Of a stretch of DNA of 64,000 nt, positions 7,900-15,887 are shown piece by piece. How positions within the stretch are numbered: the first letter of the stretch is position 1; the number at the start of each line of letters is the position of its first letter. The position numbers and the translations under genes were made by a program. The DNA lies in NCBI GenBank assembly GCA_036960605.1, contig JBALXI010000009.1, positions 1-64,000 of the forward strand, written 5' to 3'. Under the pieces are notes generated by a model that had not been told where the DNA came from, made no database searches, and was given only the letters and a program-made list of their open reading frames with translations. Source of the DNA: Oleispira sp036960605. Lineage in GTDB: Bacteria; Pseudomonadota; Gammaproteobacteria; Pseudomonadales; Oceanobacteraceae.

Positions 7900-8292
7900 A
7901 TGAGTATGCAAGATCCCTTAGCGGACATGCTTACTCGTATTCGTAACGGCCAAATGGCCGGGCACGCGAATGTGAGTATGCCGTCTTCTAAGTTAAAAGT
8001 ATCTGTAGCCCAGTTGCTACAAGATGAAGGTTATATCACTGCGTTTGCAGTTGAAGGCGATGCTAAACCAAGCCTGAATATAGACCTTAAGTACTACGAA
8101 GGTAAGCCAGTAATTGAGACTATCAAACGTGTTAGTCGCCCTGGTTTACGTCAATACAAAGGCACAGTTAAGCTACCAAAAGTAGAAGCTGGTCTTGGTG
8201 TTGCCATTGTATCCACTTCGAAAGGTGTAATGACTGATCGTGCGGCTCGTGCTCAAGGCATTGGCGGCGAAGTTATTGCCACTGTTTTCTAA
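7900..8292 (+). CDS. rpsH: 30S ribosomal protein S8 (uS8)
   Basis: S8 binds the central domain of 16S rRNA and in E. coli represses the spc operon at the L5 cistron. The 130-residue product begins MSMQDPLADMLTRIRNGQ and ends with VMTDRAARAQGIGGE, as in the family. A gaggaaag ribosome-binding site is present downstream of the hairpin at 7836-7863. Confidence 0.98.
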   Translation: MSMQDPLADMLTRIRNGQMAGHANVSMPSSKLKVSVAQLLQDEGYITAFAVEGDAKPSLNIDLKYYEGKPVIETIKRVSRPGLRQYKGTVKLPKVEAGLGVAIVSTSKGVMTDRAARAQGIGGEVIATVF

Positions 8293-8303
8293 GGAGATTT
8301 ACA

Positions 8304-8837
8304 ATGTCACGTATTGCAAAAGCTCCTGTAGCTATTCCGGCTGGTGTTGAAATTACACTCGCTGAGTCCAAAATCGCTATCAAAGGCGCTAAGGGCACTC
8401 TAGAGTTGAATATCCATTCATCTGTAGAAATTAAACAAGAAGAAAACAATATTGTTTTCGCTCCGAAGAACGGTGATAAAGCGGCCATGGCTATGGCTGG
8501 TACTTTCCGTTCTCTAGTGAACAATATGGTTATTGGCGTAACTCAAGGCTACCAGAAGAAATTAATTCTTCAGGGCGTTGGTTATCGTGCCAAAACTTCT
8601 GGAAAAGTCGTCAACCTAAGCTTAGGTTTCTCACATCCAGTGGATTATGAGTTACCTGCAGGCATCAAAGTAGAAGTACCATCTCAAACTGAGATTGTTA
8701 TTTCTGGTGCTGATAAGCAACAAGTTGGTCAAGTAGCCGCAGAAATTCGTGGATACCGTCCGCCAGAGCCTTATAAAGGCAAAGGTGTTCGATATGCTGA
8801 CGAAAACGTGCGTCGCAAAGAAGCTAAGAAGAAATAA
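8304..8837 (+). CDS. rplF: 50S ribosomal protein L6 (uL6)
   Basis: L6 lies near the sarcin-ricin loop and helps factor binding. The 177-residue protein has two alpha/beta repeats and the signature PEPYKGKGVRYADE near the C-terminus. It starts MSRIAKAPV behind an aaggag ribosome-binding site and is followed by rplR after 12 bases. Confidence 0.98.
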   Translation: MSRIAKAPVAIPAGVEITLAESKIAIKGAKGTLELNIHSSVEIKQEENNIVFAPKNGDKAAMAMAGTFRSLVNNMVIGVTQGYQKKLILQGVGYRAKTSGKVVNLSLGFSHPVDYELPAGIKVEVPSQTEIVISGADKQQVGQVAAEIRGYRPPEPYKGKGVRYADENVRRKEAKKK

Positions 8838-8849
8838 GGTACTAGGCTC

Positions 8850-9200
8850 ATGAATGAGAAGAAAACAGCTCGTTTACGCCGTGCCCGTAAAACTCGTATG
8901 CGTATTCGCGAGAAGGGTACAGTACGTCTGTGTGTAAATCGTACACCCAGACACATTTATGCTCAGATTCTTTCTTCCAGTGGTGCTGAAGTGTTAGCTA
9001 CAGCCTCTACTGTTGAAGCAGATCTGCGTGCAACTACTACTGGTAACGTCGAAGCGGCAACTAAAGTTGGTCAGCTTATTGCTGAGCGCGCTAAAGCTGC
9101 TGGTGTCACCAAGGTTGCATTCGACCGTTCTGGTTTCCAATACCATGGTCGTGTTAAGGCCCTGGCTGATGCAGCCCGTTTGGGCGGCTTGGAATTCTAA
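8850..9200 (+). CDS. rplR: 50S ribosomal protein L18 (uL18)
   Basis: L18 binds 5S rRNA with L5 and L25. The 116-residue protein has a basic N-terminus (KKTARLRRARKTRMRIR) and the family core FDRSGFQYHGRVKALADAAR at the C-terminus. It sits in the invariant order rplF-rplR-rpsE. Confidence 0.98.
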   Translation: MNEKKTARLRRARKTRMRIREKGTVRLCVNRTPRHIYAQILSSSGAEVLATASTVEADLRATTTGNVEAATKVGQLIAERAKAAGVTKVAFDRSGFQYHGRVKALADAARLGGLEF

Positions 9201-9212
9201 GGGGTAGGAACA

Positions 9213-9722
9213 ATGGCAAATAATGAACGCGTAGAGCGTAACGAAAGCGATCTGCAGGAAAAACTGGTTCAAGTGAACCGAGTTGCAAAAGTAGTAAAAG
9301 GGGGTCGTATATTCGGCTTCACTGCTTTGACTGTAGTTGGCGACGGAAATGGTAAAGTTGGTTTTGGACGCGGAAAAGCACGTGAAGTGCCTACTGCAAT
9401 CCAAAAAGCAATGGACGCCGCTAAGCGTAATATCATTCAGGTTGAACTGGATGGTACGACTTTGCAGTATCCGATAAAAGCACGCCACGGCGGTTCTAAG
9501 GTTTACATGCAGCCAGCATCAGAAGGTACTGGTATTATTGCCGGTGGTGCAATGCGTGCAGTTTTAGAAATGTGTGGTGTTAAAAACGTATTGGCAAAAT
9601 GTTACGGGTCTACAAACCCAGTTAACGTTGTTCGTGCAACTTTCAATGGCTTGAATCAAATGAAGTCACCTGAACAGATTGCAGCCAAACGTGGTAAATC
9701 CGTAGAAGATATTCTGGGGTAA
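9213..9722 (+). CDS. rpsE: 30S ribosomal protein S5 (uS5)
   Basis: S5 shapes the mRNA entry site and affects decoding accuracy. The 169-residue protein has the double-stranded RNA-binding N-terminal fold (VNRVAKVVKGGRIFGFTAL) and the C-terminal GTGIIAGGAMRAVLE block. A ggggtagga ribosome-binding site precedes the ATG. Confidence 0.98.
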   Translation: MANNERVERNESDLQEKLVQVNRVAKVVKGGRIFGFTALTVVGDGNGKVGFGRGKAREVPTAIQKAMDAAKRNIIQVELDGTTLQYPIKARHGGSKVYMQPASEGTGIIAGGAMRAVLEMCGVKNVLAKCYGSTNPVNVVRATFNGLNQMKSPEQIAAKRGKSVEDILG

Positions 9723-9728
9723 GGCATC

Positions 9729-9911
9729 ATGGCTAAGAAAACTGTTAAGGTTACACAATTGCGCAGCTCAATCGGCAAATTGCCGAAGCATCGCGCAACT
9801 ATTAAAGGTCTAGGCCTTCGTAAGATCGGTCACACTGTAGAGTTAGAAGATACTCCATCAGTACGTGGCATGATCAACAAGGTTCAATACATGCTTAAGG
9901 TAGAGGGATAA
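9729..9911 (+). CDS. rpmD: 50S ribosomal protein L30 (uL30)
   Basis: This small 23S rRNA-binding protein of 60 residues shows the family core RSSIGKLPKHRATIKGLG and ends in IGHTVELEDTPSVRGM...YMLKVE. It starts six bases after the rpsE stop and precedes rplO by four bases, which indicates tight co-translation. Confidence 0.97.
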   Translation: MAKKTVKVTQLRSSIGKLPKHRATIKGLGLRKIGHTVELEDTPSVRGMINKVQYMLKVEG

Positions 9912-9915
9912 TAAG

Positions 9916-10350
9916 ATGCGTCTTAATGAACTCAGCCCTGCTAAAGGTGCTAAAACTGCACGTAAGCGTGTAGGACGTGGTATCGGTTCAGGTCTTGGTA
10001 AGACTTGTGGTCGTGGCCATAAAGGACAAAAGTCTCGTTCAGGTGGTAAGGTTGCCCCTGGTTTTGAAGGTGGTCAAATGCCTTTACAACGTCGCTTGCC
10101 AAAATTTGGTTTTACTTCACGTAAAGCTCAATATACTGCAGAAGTTCGTTTAAACGAACTAACTAAAGTAGAAGGCGACATCGTAGATTTAGCAGCTCTT
10201 AAAGCTGCTGATATCATCGGCGATAAAATCAAGCGTGCTCGCGTGATTTTGTCCGGTGAGATCAAACAAGCGGTTACTATCAAAGGTTTGAAAGTAACTA
10301 AAGGTGCTCAGGCTGCTATTGAAGCTGCCGGTGGGAAAATCGAGGACTAA
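9916..10350 (+). CDS. rplO: 50S ribosomal protein L15 (uL15)
   Basis: L15 is a late assembly protein with a glycine- and arginine-rich N-terminal tail that threads into 23S rRNA (KRVGRGIGSGLGKTCGRGHKG). The 144-residue length is standard. Its TAA at 10348-10350 is followed at once by the secY ATG, so expression of the two is probably coupled. Confidence 0.98.
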   Translation: MRLNELSPAKGAKTARKRVGRGIGSGLGKTCGRGHKGQKSRSGGKVAPGFEGGQMPLQRRLPKFGFTSRKAQYTAEVRLNELTKVEGDIVDLAALKAADIIGDKIKRARVILSGEIKQAVTIKGLKVTKGAQAAIEAAGGKIED

Positions 10351-11679
10351 ATGGCTAAAGGCTCACTACCGCAAGGCATGCAAAGTGGATTAACCGAGCT
10401 TTGGACTCGGATCCGCTTTGTATTCTTAGCGATTATCGTATATCGAATTGGGGCACATATTCCTGTACCAGGAATTAACCCTGATCAATTAGCGCAGATG
10501 TTTGAACAGAATCAAGGCACGATCTTGAGTATGTTCAATATGTTTTCGGGTGGTGCATTAGAGCGCATGAGTATTCTTGCGCTTGGCATCATGCCTTACA
10601 TTTCTGCTTCTATTATTATGCAATTGCTAACGGCAGTGAGCCCCCAGCTAGAACAGCTGAAGAAAGAAGGTGAAGCTGGTCGCCGCAAGATCACGCAGTA
10701 TACGCGCTACGGCACGGTACTGTTGGCTACTATCCAGGCAACTGGTGTGTCAGTCGGTCTTGCAGGACAAGGTATAACCTTTAGCTCTGGCATGGACTTC
10801 TATCTGGGAGCTATTCCGTCTTTCGTATGTGGTGCAGTTTTCTTAATGTGGTTGGGTGAACAAATCACTGAACGTGGCATTGGAAACGGCATCTCTATAC
10901 TGATTTTCGCGGGTATCGTTGCAGGCTTGCCTGGTGCAATCGGTCAAAGTTTCGAATCAGCACGTCAAGGGGACTTAAACATCCTTGTGTTGTTAGGAGT
11001 TGCGATTGTAGCGGTTATGATTGTTGCATTTGTTGTTTTCGTTGAACGAGGACAGCGCCGCATCACGATTAATTACGCTAAGCGCCAGCAAGGTCGTAAG
11101 GTATTTGCTGCACAGACAAGCCATTTACCATTGAAATTGAATATGGCTGGTGTTATTCCTGCTATTTTTGCATCAAGTCTGTTATTATTCCCCGCTTCAA
11201 TCGGCCAGTGGTTTGGTCAGAGCGAAGGGATGGAATGGTTGCAGGATGTATCTTTAGCGTTAGGACCTAGTCAACCGCTATATATCGTACTGTTTGCAGC
11301 GGGTATCATCTTCTTCTGTTACTTCTATACGGCGTTGATGTTTAACCCGAAAGATGTAGCTGAGAACTTGAAGAAGTCTGGTGCTTTTATTCCAGGGATT
11401 CGTCCAGGAATACAAACTGCTAACTATATTGATGGTGTATTAGGTAAGTTGACATTGTTCGGCTCCTTATATATCGCGGCAGTGTGCTTAATGCCACAGA
11501 TGCTAGTCGTCTTGGCTGATGTACCCTTCTATTTCGGTGGTACTTCGTTATTGATTGTTGTAGTGGTCGTGATGGACTTTATGTCCCAGGTGCAATCGCA
11601 TTTGATGTCACATCAGTATGAATCTGTAATGAAGAAATCAAATTTAAAGAATTTCGGTTCTGGTAGCGTTCCACGCTAA
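10351..11679 (+). CDS. secY: Protein translocase subunit SecY
   Basis: SecY forms the inner-membrane channel through which SecA or the ribosome moves unfolded proteins; SecE and SecG are its partners and are not in this window. The 442-residue protein shows the ten-helix pattern of the family and the motifs IPVPGI near residue 38, GIMPYISASIIMQLL in helix 2, ITERGIGNGISILIF in helix 4, and the cytoplasmic loop with ERGQRRI and NPKDVAENLKKSG. It begins directly after rplO with no spacer, as part of the spc operon. Confidence 0.98.
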   Translation: MAKGSLPQGMQSGLTELWTRIRFVFLAIIVYRIGAHIPVPGINPDQLAQMFEQNQGTILSMFNMFSGGALERMSILALGIMPYISASIIMQLLTAVSPQLEQLKKEGEAGRRKITQYTRYGTVLLATIQATGVSVGLAGQGITFSSGMDFYLGAIPSFVCGAVFLMWLGEQITERGIGNGISILIFAGIVAGLPGAIGQSFESARQGDLNILVLLGVAIVAVMIVAFVVFVERGQRRITINYAKRQQGRKVFAAQTSHLPLKLNMAGVIPAIFASSLLLFPASIGQWFGQSEGMEWLQDVSLALGPSQPLYIVLFAAGIIFFCYFYTALMFNPKDVAENLKKSGAFIPGIRPGIQTANYIDGVLGKLTLFGSLYIAAVCLMPQMLVVLADVPFYFGGTSLLIVVVVVMDFMSQVQSHLMSHQYESVMKKSNLKNFGSGSVPR

Positions 11680-11704
11680 CAGGCTGACTTGATAGGAGAT
11701 CGTC

Positions 11705-11821
11705 ATGAAAGTACGTGCTTCTGTAAAAAAAATCTGCCGTAATTGTAAAACGATTCGTCGTAACGGTAGTGTGCGAGTGATCTGTACTTCAGATCCTAAG
11801 CATAAACAGCGTCAAGGCTAA
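11705..11821 (+). CDS. rpmJ: 50S ribosomal protein L36 (bL36), zinc form
   Basis: A 38-residue protein starts at ATG 11705, behind a taggag ribosome-binding site, and ends at TAA 11819-11821. It reads MKVRASVKKICRNCK and so on, with Cys11, Cys14, Cys27 and His33 forming the zinc site of the C+ form of L36. It closes the spc operon, right after secY, which is its standard location. Confidence 0.97.
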   Translation: MKVRASVKKICRNCKTIRRNGSVRVICTSDPKHKQRQG

Positions 11822-11861
11822 TAATAGTCTTGATCATTGGTGGTGTTTAAGATTATGTTAC

Positions 11862-11890
11862 TTGCATTTTATGTGAGTCACATATAATAT
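11862..11890 (+). promoter_or_regulatory. Probable promoter of the alpha operon
   Basis: The 108-nt gap between rpmJ and rpsM holds ttgcat (11862-11867) and the sequence tataatat (11883-11890). TTGCAT with TAATAT gives a 17-base spacer, while the TATAAT register gives 15. The location fits an internal promoter before rpsM-rpsK-rpsD-rpoA-rplQ, but the exact boxes are uncertain. Confidence 0.5.
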
Positions 11891-11929
11891 CTTGCGCCCT
11901 TTATAAGCAAAAACTGATTGGAGTTAGAC

Positions 11930-12286
11930 ATGGCCCGAATCGCCGGTGTCAACATTCCTGATAACAAGCACGCGGTTATCTCCCTGACTTACGTTTTCGG
12001 CGTAGGTCGTTCTACCGCGAAGCAGTTATGTGCTAGTACTGGAATTGCTGAAACGATTAAAATTGCTGATCTATCTGAAGCCCAACTTGATGAACTTCGT
12101 AACGAAGTAGGTCAATTGACGGTTGAAGGTGATCTTCGTCGTGAAAAACAAATGAACATCAAGCGATTGATGGACATGGGTTGCTTCCGTGGCATACGCC
12201 ACCGTCGCGGTCTTCCAGTTCGTGGCCAACGCACTAAAACAAATGCGCGTACTCGTAAGGGTCCTCGCAAACCAATCCGTAGATAA
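11930..12286 (+). CDS. rpsM: 30S ribosomal protein S13 (uS13)
   Basis: S13 bridges the subunits and contacts the P-site tRNA. I start it at ATG 11930 (MARIAGVNIPDNKH), the conserved N-terminus, with ggag at 11919-11922 as ribosome-binding site, rather than at an upstream TTG. It is 118 residues with GCFRGIRHRRGLPVRGQRT in the C-terminal part. The last codons lie within a strong hairpin (12272-12296). Confidence 0.97.
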   Translation: MARIAGVNIPDNKHAVISLTYVFGVGRSTAKQLCASTGIAETIKIADLSEAQLDELRNEVGQLTVEGDLRREKQMNIKRLMDMGCFRGIRHRRGLPVRGQRTKTNARTRKGPRKPIRR

Positions 12287-12301
12287 TACGGATTGGCTTT
12301 T
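12272..12301 (+). terminator. Terminator-like hairpin at the end of rpsM
   Basis: ccaatccgt (12272-12280) pairs perfectly with acggattgg (12288-12296), and cttttag follows. The 5' arm encodes the last residues of S13 and the loop contains its stop codon. The hairpin could attenuate transcription into rpsK or protect an RNA end after processing. Confidence 0.6.
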
Positions 12302-12363
12302 AGTGTAGCTGCATTGTCATTGTTTAGGTTGCAGTGTTGATATTAAAAGTAGGAATGTAGAAT

Positions 12364-12756
12364 ATGGCTAAGCCAGGAAATTCTCGTACTAAGAAGAAAG
12401 TTAAAAAGCAGGTTGCGGACGGTATCGCCCACATTCATGCCTCTTTTAACAATACCATCGTAACTTTGACCGATCGCCAAGGTAATGCTCTTGCATGGGC
12501 AACCGCAGGTGGGTCTGGTTTCCGTGGTTCACGTAAAAGCACACCGTTCGCTGCACAGGTTGCTGCAGAAAGAGCTGGTGAAGCTGCTAAAGAATATGGA
12601 TTGAAGAACCTTGATGTTGAAGTTAAGGGTCCTGGTCCAGGTCGTGAATCTGCGGTACGTGCATTAAATGCATGTGGTTACAAGATTAACAACATCACAG
12701 ACGTGACGCCGATTCCTCATAATGGTTGTCGTCCGCCTAAGAAACGTCGTGTATAA
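12364..12756 (+). CDS. rpsK: 30S ribosomal protein S11 (uS11)
   Basis: S11 sits on the platform and supports mRNA-tRNA positioning. The 130-residue protein contains HIHASFNNTIVTLTDRQGN and the C-terminal DVTPIPHNGCRPPKKRR signature, where an isoaspartate is found in E. coli. It is separated from rpsM by 77 nt containing a hairpin and is followed after 12 nt by rpsD. Confidence 0.98.
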   Translation: MAKPGNSRTKKKVKKQVADGIAHIHASFNNTIVTLTDRQGNALAWATAGGSGFRGSRKSTPFAAQVAAERAGEAAKEYGLKNLDVEVKGPGPGRESAVRALNACGYKINNITDVTPIPHNGCRPPKKRRV

Positions 12757-12768
12757 GGAGACAGAATA

Positions 12769-13389
12769 GTGGCACGTTATATTGGTCCTAAATGTAAACT
12801 GTCTCGTCGCGAAGGCACTGACTTATTCTTGAAGAGCGGCGTTCGCGCATTAGACTCCAAGTGTAAGCTAGAAACTAAGCCTGGCGTACACGGCGCTGGT
12901 CGTGGTCGTTTATCCGACTACGGTCTACAATTGCGTGAAAAGCAGAAAGTTCGTCGTTTATACGGTGTTCTGGAAAAGCAATTCCGCGGATATTACAAAG
13001 AAGCTGCACGTCGTAAAGGCGCTACAGGTGAAAACCTGCTTCAGTTGCTTGAATCTCGTCTAGATAACGTTGTTTATCGTATGGGCTTTGGTTCAACTCG
13101 TGCAGAATCTCGTCAGCTGGTATCACATAAGTCGATTACGGTTAACGGCACTGTCGTTAATGTTGCTTCTTTCATGGTTAAAGGCGGTGACGTTGTCGCT
13201 GTTCGTGAGAAAGCAAAGAACCAAGATCGTATTAAAAGTGCACTTGCTCTTGCTGGTAATCGTGGAGATTCTTCTTGGATCGATGCGAACGCTACTAAGA
13301 TGGAAGGAACATTTAAATCTGTTCCTGAGCGCGCTGATTTACCAGCAGAGATCAACGAAAACCTAATTGTGGAACTTTACTCTAAATAA
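12769..13389 (+). CDS. rpsD: 30S ribosomal protein S4 (uS4)
   Basis: S4 nucleates 30S assembly and in E. coli represses the alpha operon. The start is a GTG at 12769 behind aaggagacag, giving ARYIGPKCKLSRREG. The 206-residue protein carries the S4 RNA-binding domain at about residues 96-155 (ESRLDNVVYRMGFGSTRAE then LVSHKSITVNG). It has two cysteines in the N-terminal region but not a full four-Cys zinc site. Confidence 0.97.
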   Translation: MARYIGPKCKLSRREGTDLFLKSGVRALDSKCKLETKPGVHGAGRGRLSDYGLQLREKQKVRRLYGVLEKQFRGYYKEAARRKGATGENLLQLLESRLDNVVYRMGFGSTRAESRQLVSHKSITVNGTVVNVASFMVKGGDVVAVREKAKNQDRIKSALALAGNRGDSSWIDANATKMEGTFKSVPERADLPAEINENLIVELYSK

Positions 13390-13412
13390 TTAGAGCATCG
13401 TAAGGGGCAGCT

Positions 13413-14414
13413 ATGCAGCGCGCAGTAAACGAATTTTTGACACCGCGTCATATTCAAGTTGAAGAAATGAGCAAGACTCATGCGAAAGTGACTCTTGAGC
13501 CACTGGAGCGTGGTTTCGGTCATACACTTGGCAACGCTTTGCGTCGAATCTTGCTGTCCTCCATGCCAGGAGCGGCAATTGTAGAGGTAGAGATCGACGG
13601 TGTACTTCATGAGTACAGCACGATCGAAGGGGTACAAGAGGACGTAATTGAAATCTTGTTAAACCTTAAAGGTGTTGCAGTCAAACTTCACGAACGTGAT
13701 GAAGCGACTCTGACTCTAGTTAAATCTGGAGCAGGTGCAGTAACCGCTGCCGATATTCAACTGGATCACGGTGTTGAAATCGCTAACCCTGAGCATGTAA
13801 TTGCTCATTTAGCGGCAGGCACTGAACTGAAGATGACGTTAAAAATCACTTCAGGTCGTGGTTATGAGACTGTAGAGTCTCGCAACCAAAACGATGAAGA
13901 AACGAAGGCGATTGGCAAATTGCAAATCGATGCGACTTATAGTCCAGTTCAGCGTATTTCATACAGTGTAGATAATGCACGTGTTGAACAGCGTACTGAT
14001 CTTGATAAGTTGGTTATCGAATTGGAAACCAATGGTACTATCGATCCAGAAGAAGCGATTCGTCGCTCTGCTACAATTCTGCAGCAACAATTAGCAATCT
14101 TTGTTGACCTGGAAAATGAGGAAGTAGTTGAGCAGCATAAAGAAGAAGAGGAAATTGATCCGATCCTTCTACGCCCAGTTGACGATTTAGAGTTAACTGT
14201 TCGTTCTGCGAACTGCCTAAAGGCTGAGAATATTTACTACATTGGTGATCTAATTCAGCGCACAGAAGTTGAGCTGTTGAAGACTCCTAATTTGGGTAAG
14301 AAATCTCTGACTGAAATTAAAGACGTTCTTGCATCACGTGGTCTTTCTCTAGGTATGCACCTAGAAAATTGGCCGCCAGCAAGTCTTCGAAATGACGACA
14401 AAGTGTTGGCTTAG
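13413..14414 (+). CDS. rpoA: RNA polymerase alpha subunit
   Basis: Alpha dimerises to start assembly of RNA polymerase, and its C-terminal domain contacts UP elements and activators. The 333-residue protein has the N-terminal dimerisation domain (GFGHTLGNALRRILLSSMPG), a flexible linker rich in Glu around residue 245, and a C-terminal domain with RSANCLKAENIYYIGDLI and TPNLGKKSLTEIKDVL. It follows rpsD by 23 nt, with a ggggcag ribosome-binding site. Confidence 0.98.
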   Translation: MQRAVNEFLTPRHIQVEEMSKTHAKVTLEPLERGFGHTLGNALRRILLSSMPGAAIVEVEIDGVLHEYSTIEGVQEDVIEILLNLKGVAVKLHERDEATLTLVKSGAGAVTAADIQLDHGVEIANPEHVIAHLAAGTELKMTLKITSGRGYETVESRNQNDEETKAIGKLQIDATYSPVQRISYSVDNARVEQRTDLDKLVIELETNGTIDPEEAIRRSATILQQQLAIFVDLENEEVVEQHKEEEEIDPILLRPVDDLELTVRSANCLKAENIYYIGDLIQRTEVELLKTPNLGKKSLTEIKDVLASRGLSLGMHLENWPPASLRNDDKVLA

Positions 14415-14429
14415 TCCTTCGGGACTAAA
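14412..14429 (+). other. UUCG tetraloop hairpin between rpoA and rplQ
   Basis: ttagtcc (14412-14418) and ggactaa (14423-14429) form a perfect stem closed by a TTCG loop, which is exceptionally stable in RNA. The rpoA stop codon is in the 5' arm. No T tract follows, so it looks like an RNA-processing or stability element rather than a terminator. Confidence 0.65.
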
Positions 14430-14465
14430 TCTAGCAGAGCGTTCAGTTAGTAAAGGAAATTAATC

Positions 14466-14873
14466 ATGCGTCATCGTAAAAGTGGTCGCCACTTTAATCG
14501 CACCAGTTCGCACCGCCAAGCAATGTTTAAAAACATGGCTGTGTCTTTGTTCGAGCATGAAATCATTAAAACTACTTTGCCAAAAGCAAAAGAGTTACGT
14601 GGTGTTGCTGAGCCGTTGATTACATTGGCTAAAGTTGACTCCGTTGCAAATCGCCGTTTGGTGTTTGCACGTACTCGCAGTAAAGAAGCTGTTGGTAAGT
14701 TGTTTAATGAGTTGGGTCCTCGTTATGAAGCACGTCCGGGTGGCTACATTCGCATTATGAAATGTGGCTTCCGTTCAGGTGATAATGCACCTATGGCTTA
14801 TGTTGAATTAGTAGGCCGTCCTGCTGTTGAAGCAGAAGACATTGTTGAAGCAACTGAAGCTGGCGAAGAGTAA
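14466..14873 (+). CDS. rplQ: 50S ribosomal protein L17 (bL17)
   Basis: L17 lies close to the tunnel exit. The 135-residue protein begins MRHRKSGRHFNRTSSHRQAM and contains FARTRSKEAVGKLF and YIRIMKCGFRSGDNAPMAYVEL, all typical. A short acidic tail (EAEDIVEATEAGEE) extends it slightly beyond the E. coli length. It is the last gene of the alpha operon. Confidence 0.98.
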   Translation: MRHRKSGRHFNRTSSHRQAMFKNMAVSLFEHEIIKTTLPKAKELRGVAEPLITLAKVDSVANRRLVFARTRSKEAVGKLFNELGPRYEARPGGYIRIMKCGFRSGDNAPMAYVELVGRPAVEAEDIVEATEAGEE

Positions 14874-14890
14874 AATCTTTGTCTAAAGAG

Positions 14891-14917
14891 AGCCCAGCTT
14901 TTGCTGGGCTTTTTTTT
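14891..14917 (+). terminator. Intrinsic terminator of the ribosomal operons
   Basis: agcccagc (14891-14898), a TTTT loop and gctgggct (14903-14910) run directly into eight Ts. This is a textbook terminator 18 bases after the rplQ stop. Confidence 0.95.
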
Positions 14918-14994
14918 GCCTAAAATTTGTCTATTTCTAGCGCTATGCTATTACTTATTGATAGGGTGCTAGGTGCTTAAGATAAGGGCTCAAA

Positions 14995-15882
14995 ATGTTA
15001 AAACGTGATAATGCTTATGTCCTTAAGCAGCAGTTAGCGAGTTACTTTGCTGATTTTAAATCTCAGACGTTATCGGCTGGCAGCGACAGCTTTAGGTTTA
15101 TTGAAGGTGGTCAGGCAGATGCTGAATGCGTAGTGTTTTTACATGGTACAGTCGGCAACAAAAGTCAGTGGCGTGGTTTGATGCAGTTGCTTAGTAGTCA
15201 GTACCGAGTAATTTCAATTGATATACCGGGTTTAGCGGTCGGTCACAGAACGGAAAGCGATAAGTATTCATTAACAGCTCTAGCAAATTATCTTGCCCGC
15301 TTCTTTCATTGTCACAAAATTTCATCAGCGTGTTTAGTTGGTCATTCGATGGGGGCAAATGTTGCTTGTCGTTTTTCTGCGCTCTATCCCGAAAAAGTAA
15401 ATTCCTTAGTTATGTCATCTTTAACAGGTTGGGAGCAGTTGTTAGAACAATCTTATTGGCATCGATTTAGCGAATTTAAACAGCTTCTAGTTTTCAATTC
15501 TATCGATGAATTTCAAACTGTCGTTTCATCACTATTTCATCAAGCTCCTTATTTACCAAAAGCTTTGTTGGAATACAGGATGCGAGATATTAAGAAGCAT
15601 CAAACCCAGTTATTTAAAGTGCTTGGTGATATTCAACAAGAGATTCATCTATTGGCCGATGACCTGAAATCTTTGTCCTGTCCGATACTCGCGATTAATG
15701 GTGAGAATGACGTGTTCATCGACATGGCAATTATTCGGCGGGCAGCAATATTATTGCCAGAAATTAATATGGTGAATTTTTCTAATTGTGGTCACGTGCC
15801 TTTTTTAGAATATCCAAAAAAGACACACTCAGTCATTAAAGACTTTATATTATCGACCGGAAAGGATTTGGCGTCTGCTTAA
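14995..15882 (+). CDS. Alpha/beta-fold hydrolase
   Basis: A 295-residue alpha/beta hydrolase of unknown substrate. The HGTVGNKSQW oxyanion-loop region follows strand 3, the nucleophile serine is in GHSMG (about residue 119), the acid is probably the aspartate of NGENDVF, and the histidine is in NCGHVPFLEYP near the C-terminus, so the triad is complete. There is no signal peptide, so it is probably cytoplasmic. It stands alone on the plus strand and ends six bases from the uvrA stop, tail to tail. Esterase, thioesterase or C-C hydrolase activity are all possible. Confidence 0.85.
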   Translation: MLKRDNAYVLKQQLASYFADFKSQTLSAGSDSFRFIEGGQADAECVVFLHGTVGNKSQWRGLMQLLSSQYRVISIDIPGLAVGHRTESDKYSLTALANYLARFFHCHKISSACLVGHSMGANVACRFSALYPEKVNSLVMSSLTGWEQLLEQSYWHRFSEFKQLLVFNSIDEFQTVVSSLFHQAPYLPKALLEYRMRDIKKHQTQLFKVLGDIQQEIHLLADDLKSLSCPILAINGENDVFIDMAIIRRAAILLPEINMVNFSNCGHVPFLEYPKKTHSVIKDFILSTGKDLASA

Positions 15883-15887
15883 TCCTT

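Noticed and set aside
11918..11929. TTG start for rpsM giving four extra residues
   Set aside because: It overlaps the ribosome-binding site gaga/ggag, and S13 proteins begin MARIAGVN, which fits ATG 11930.
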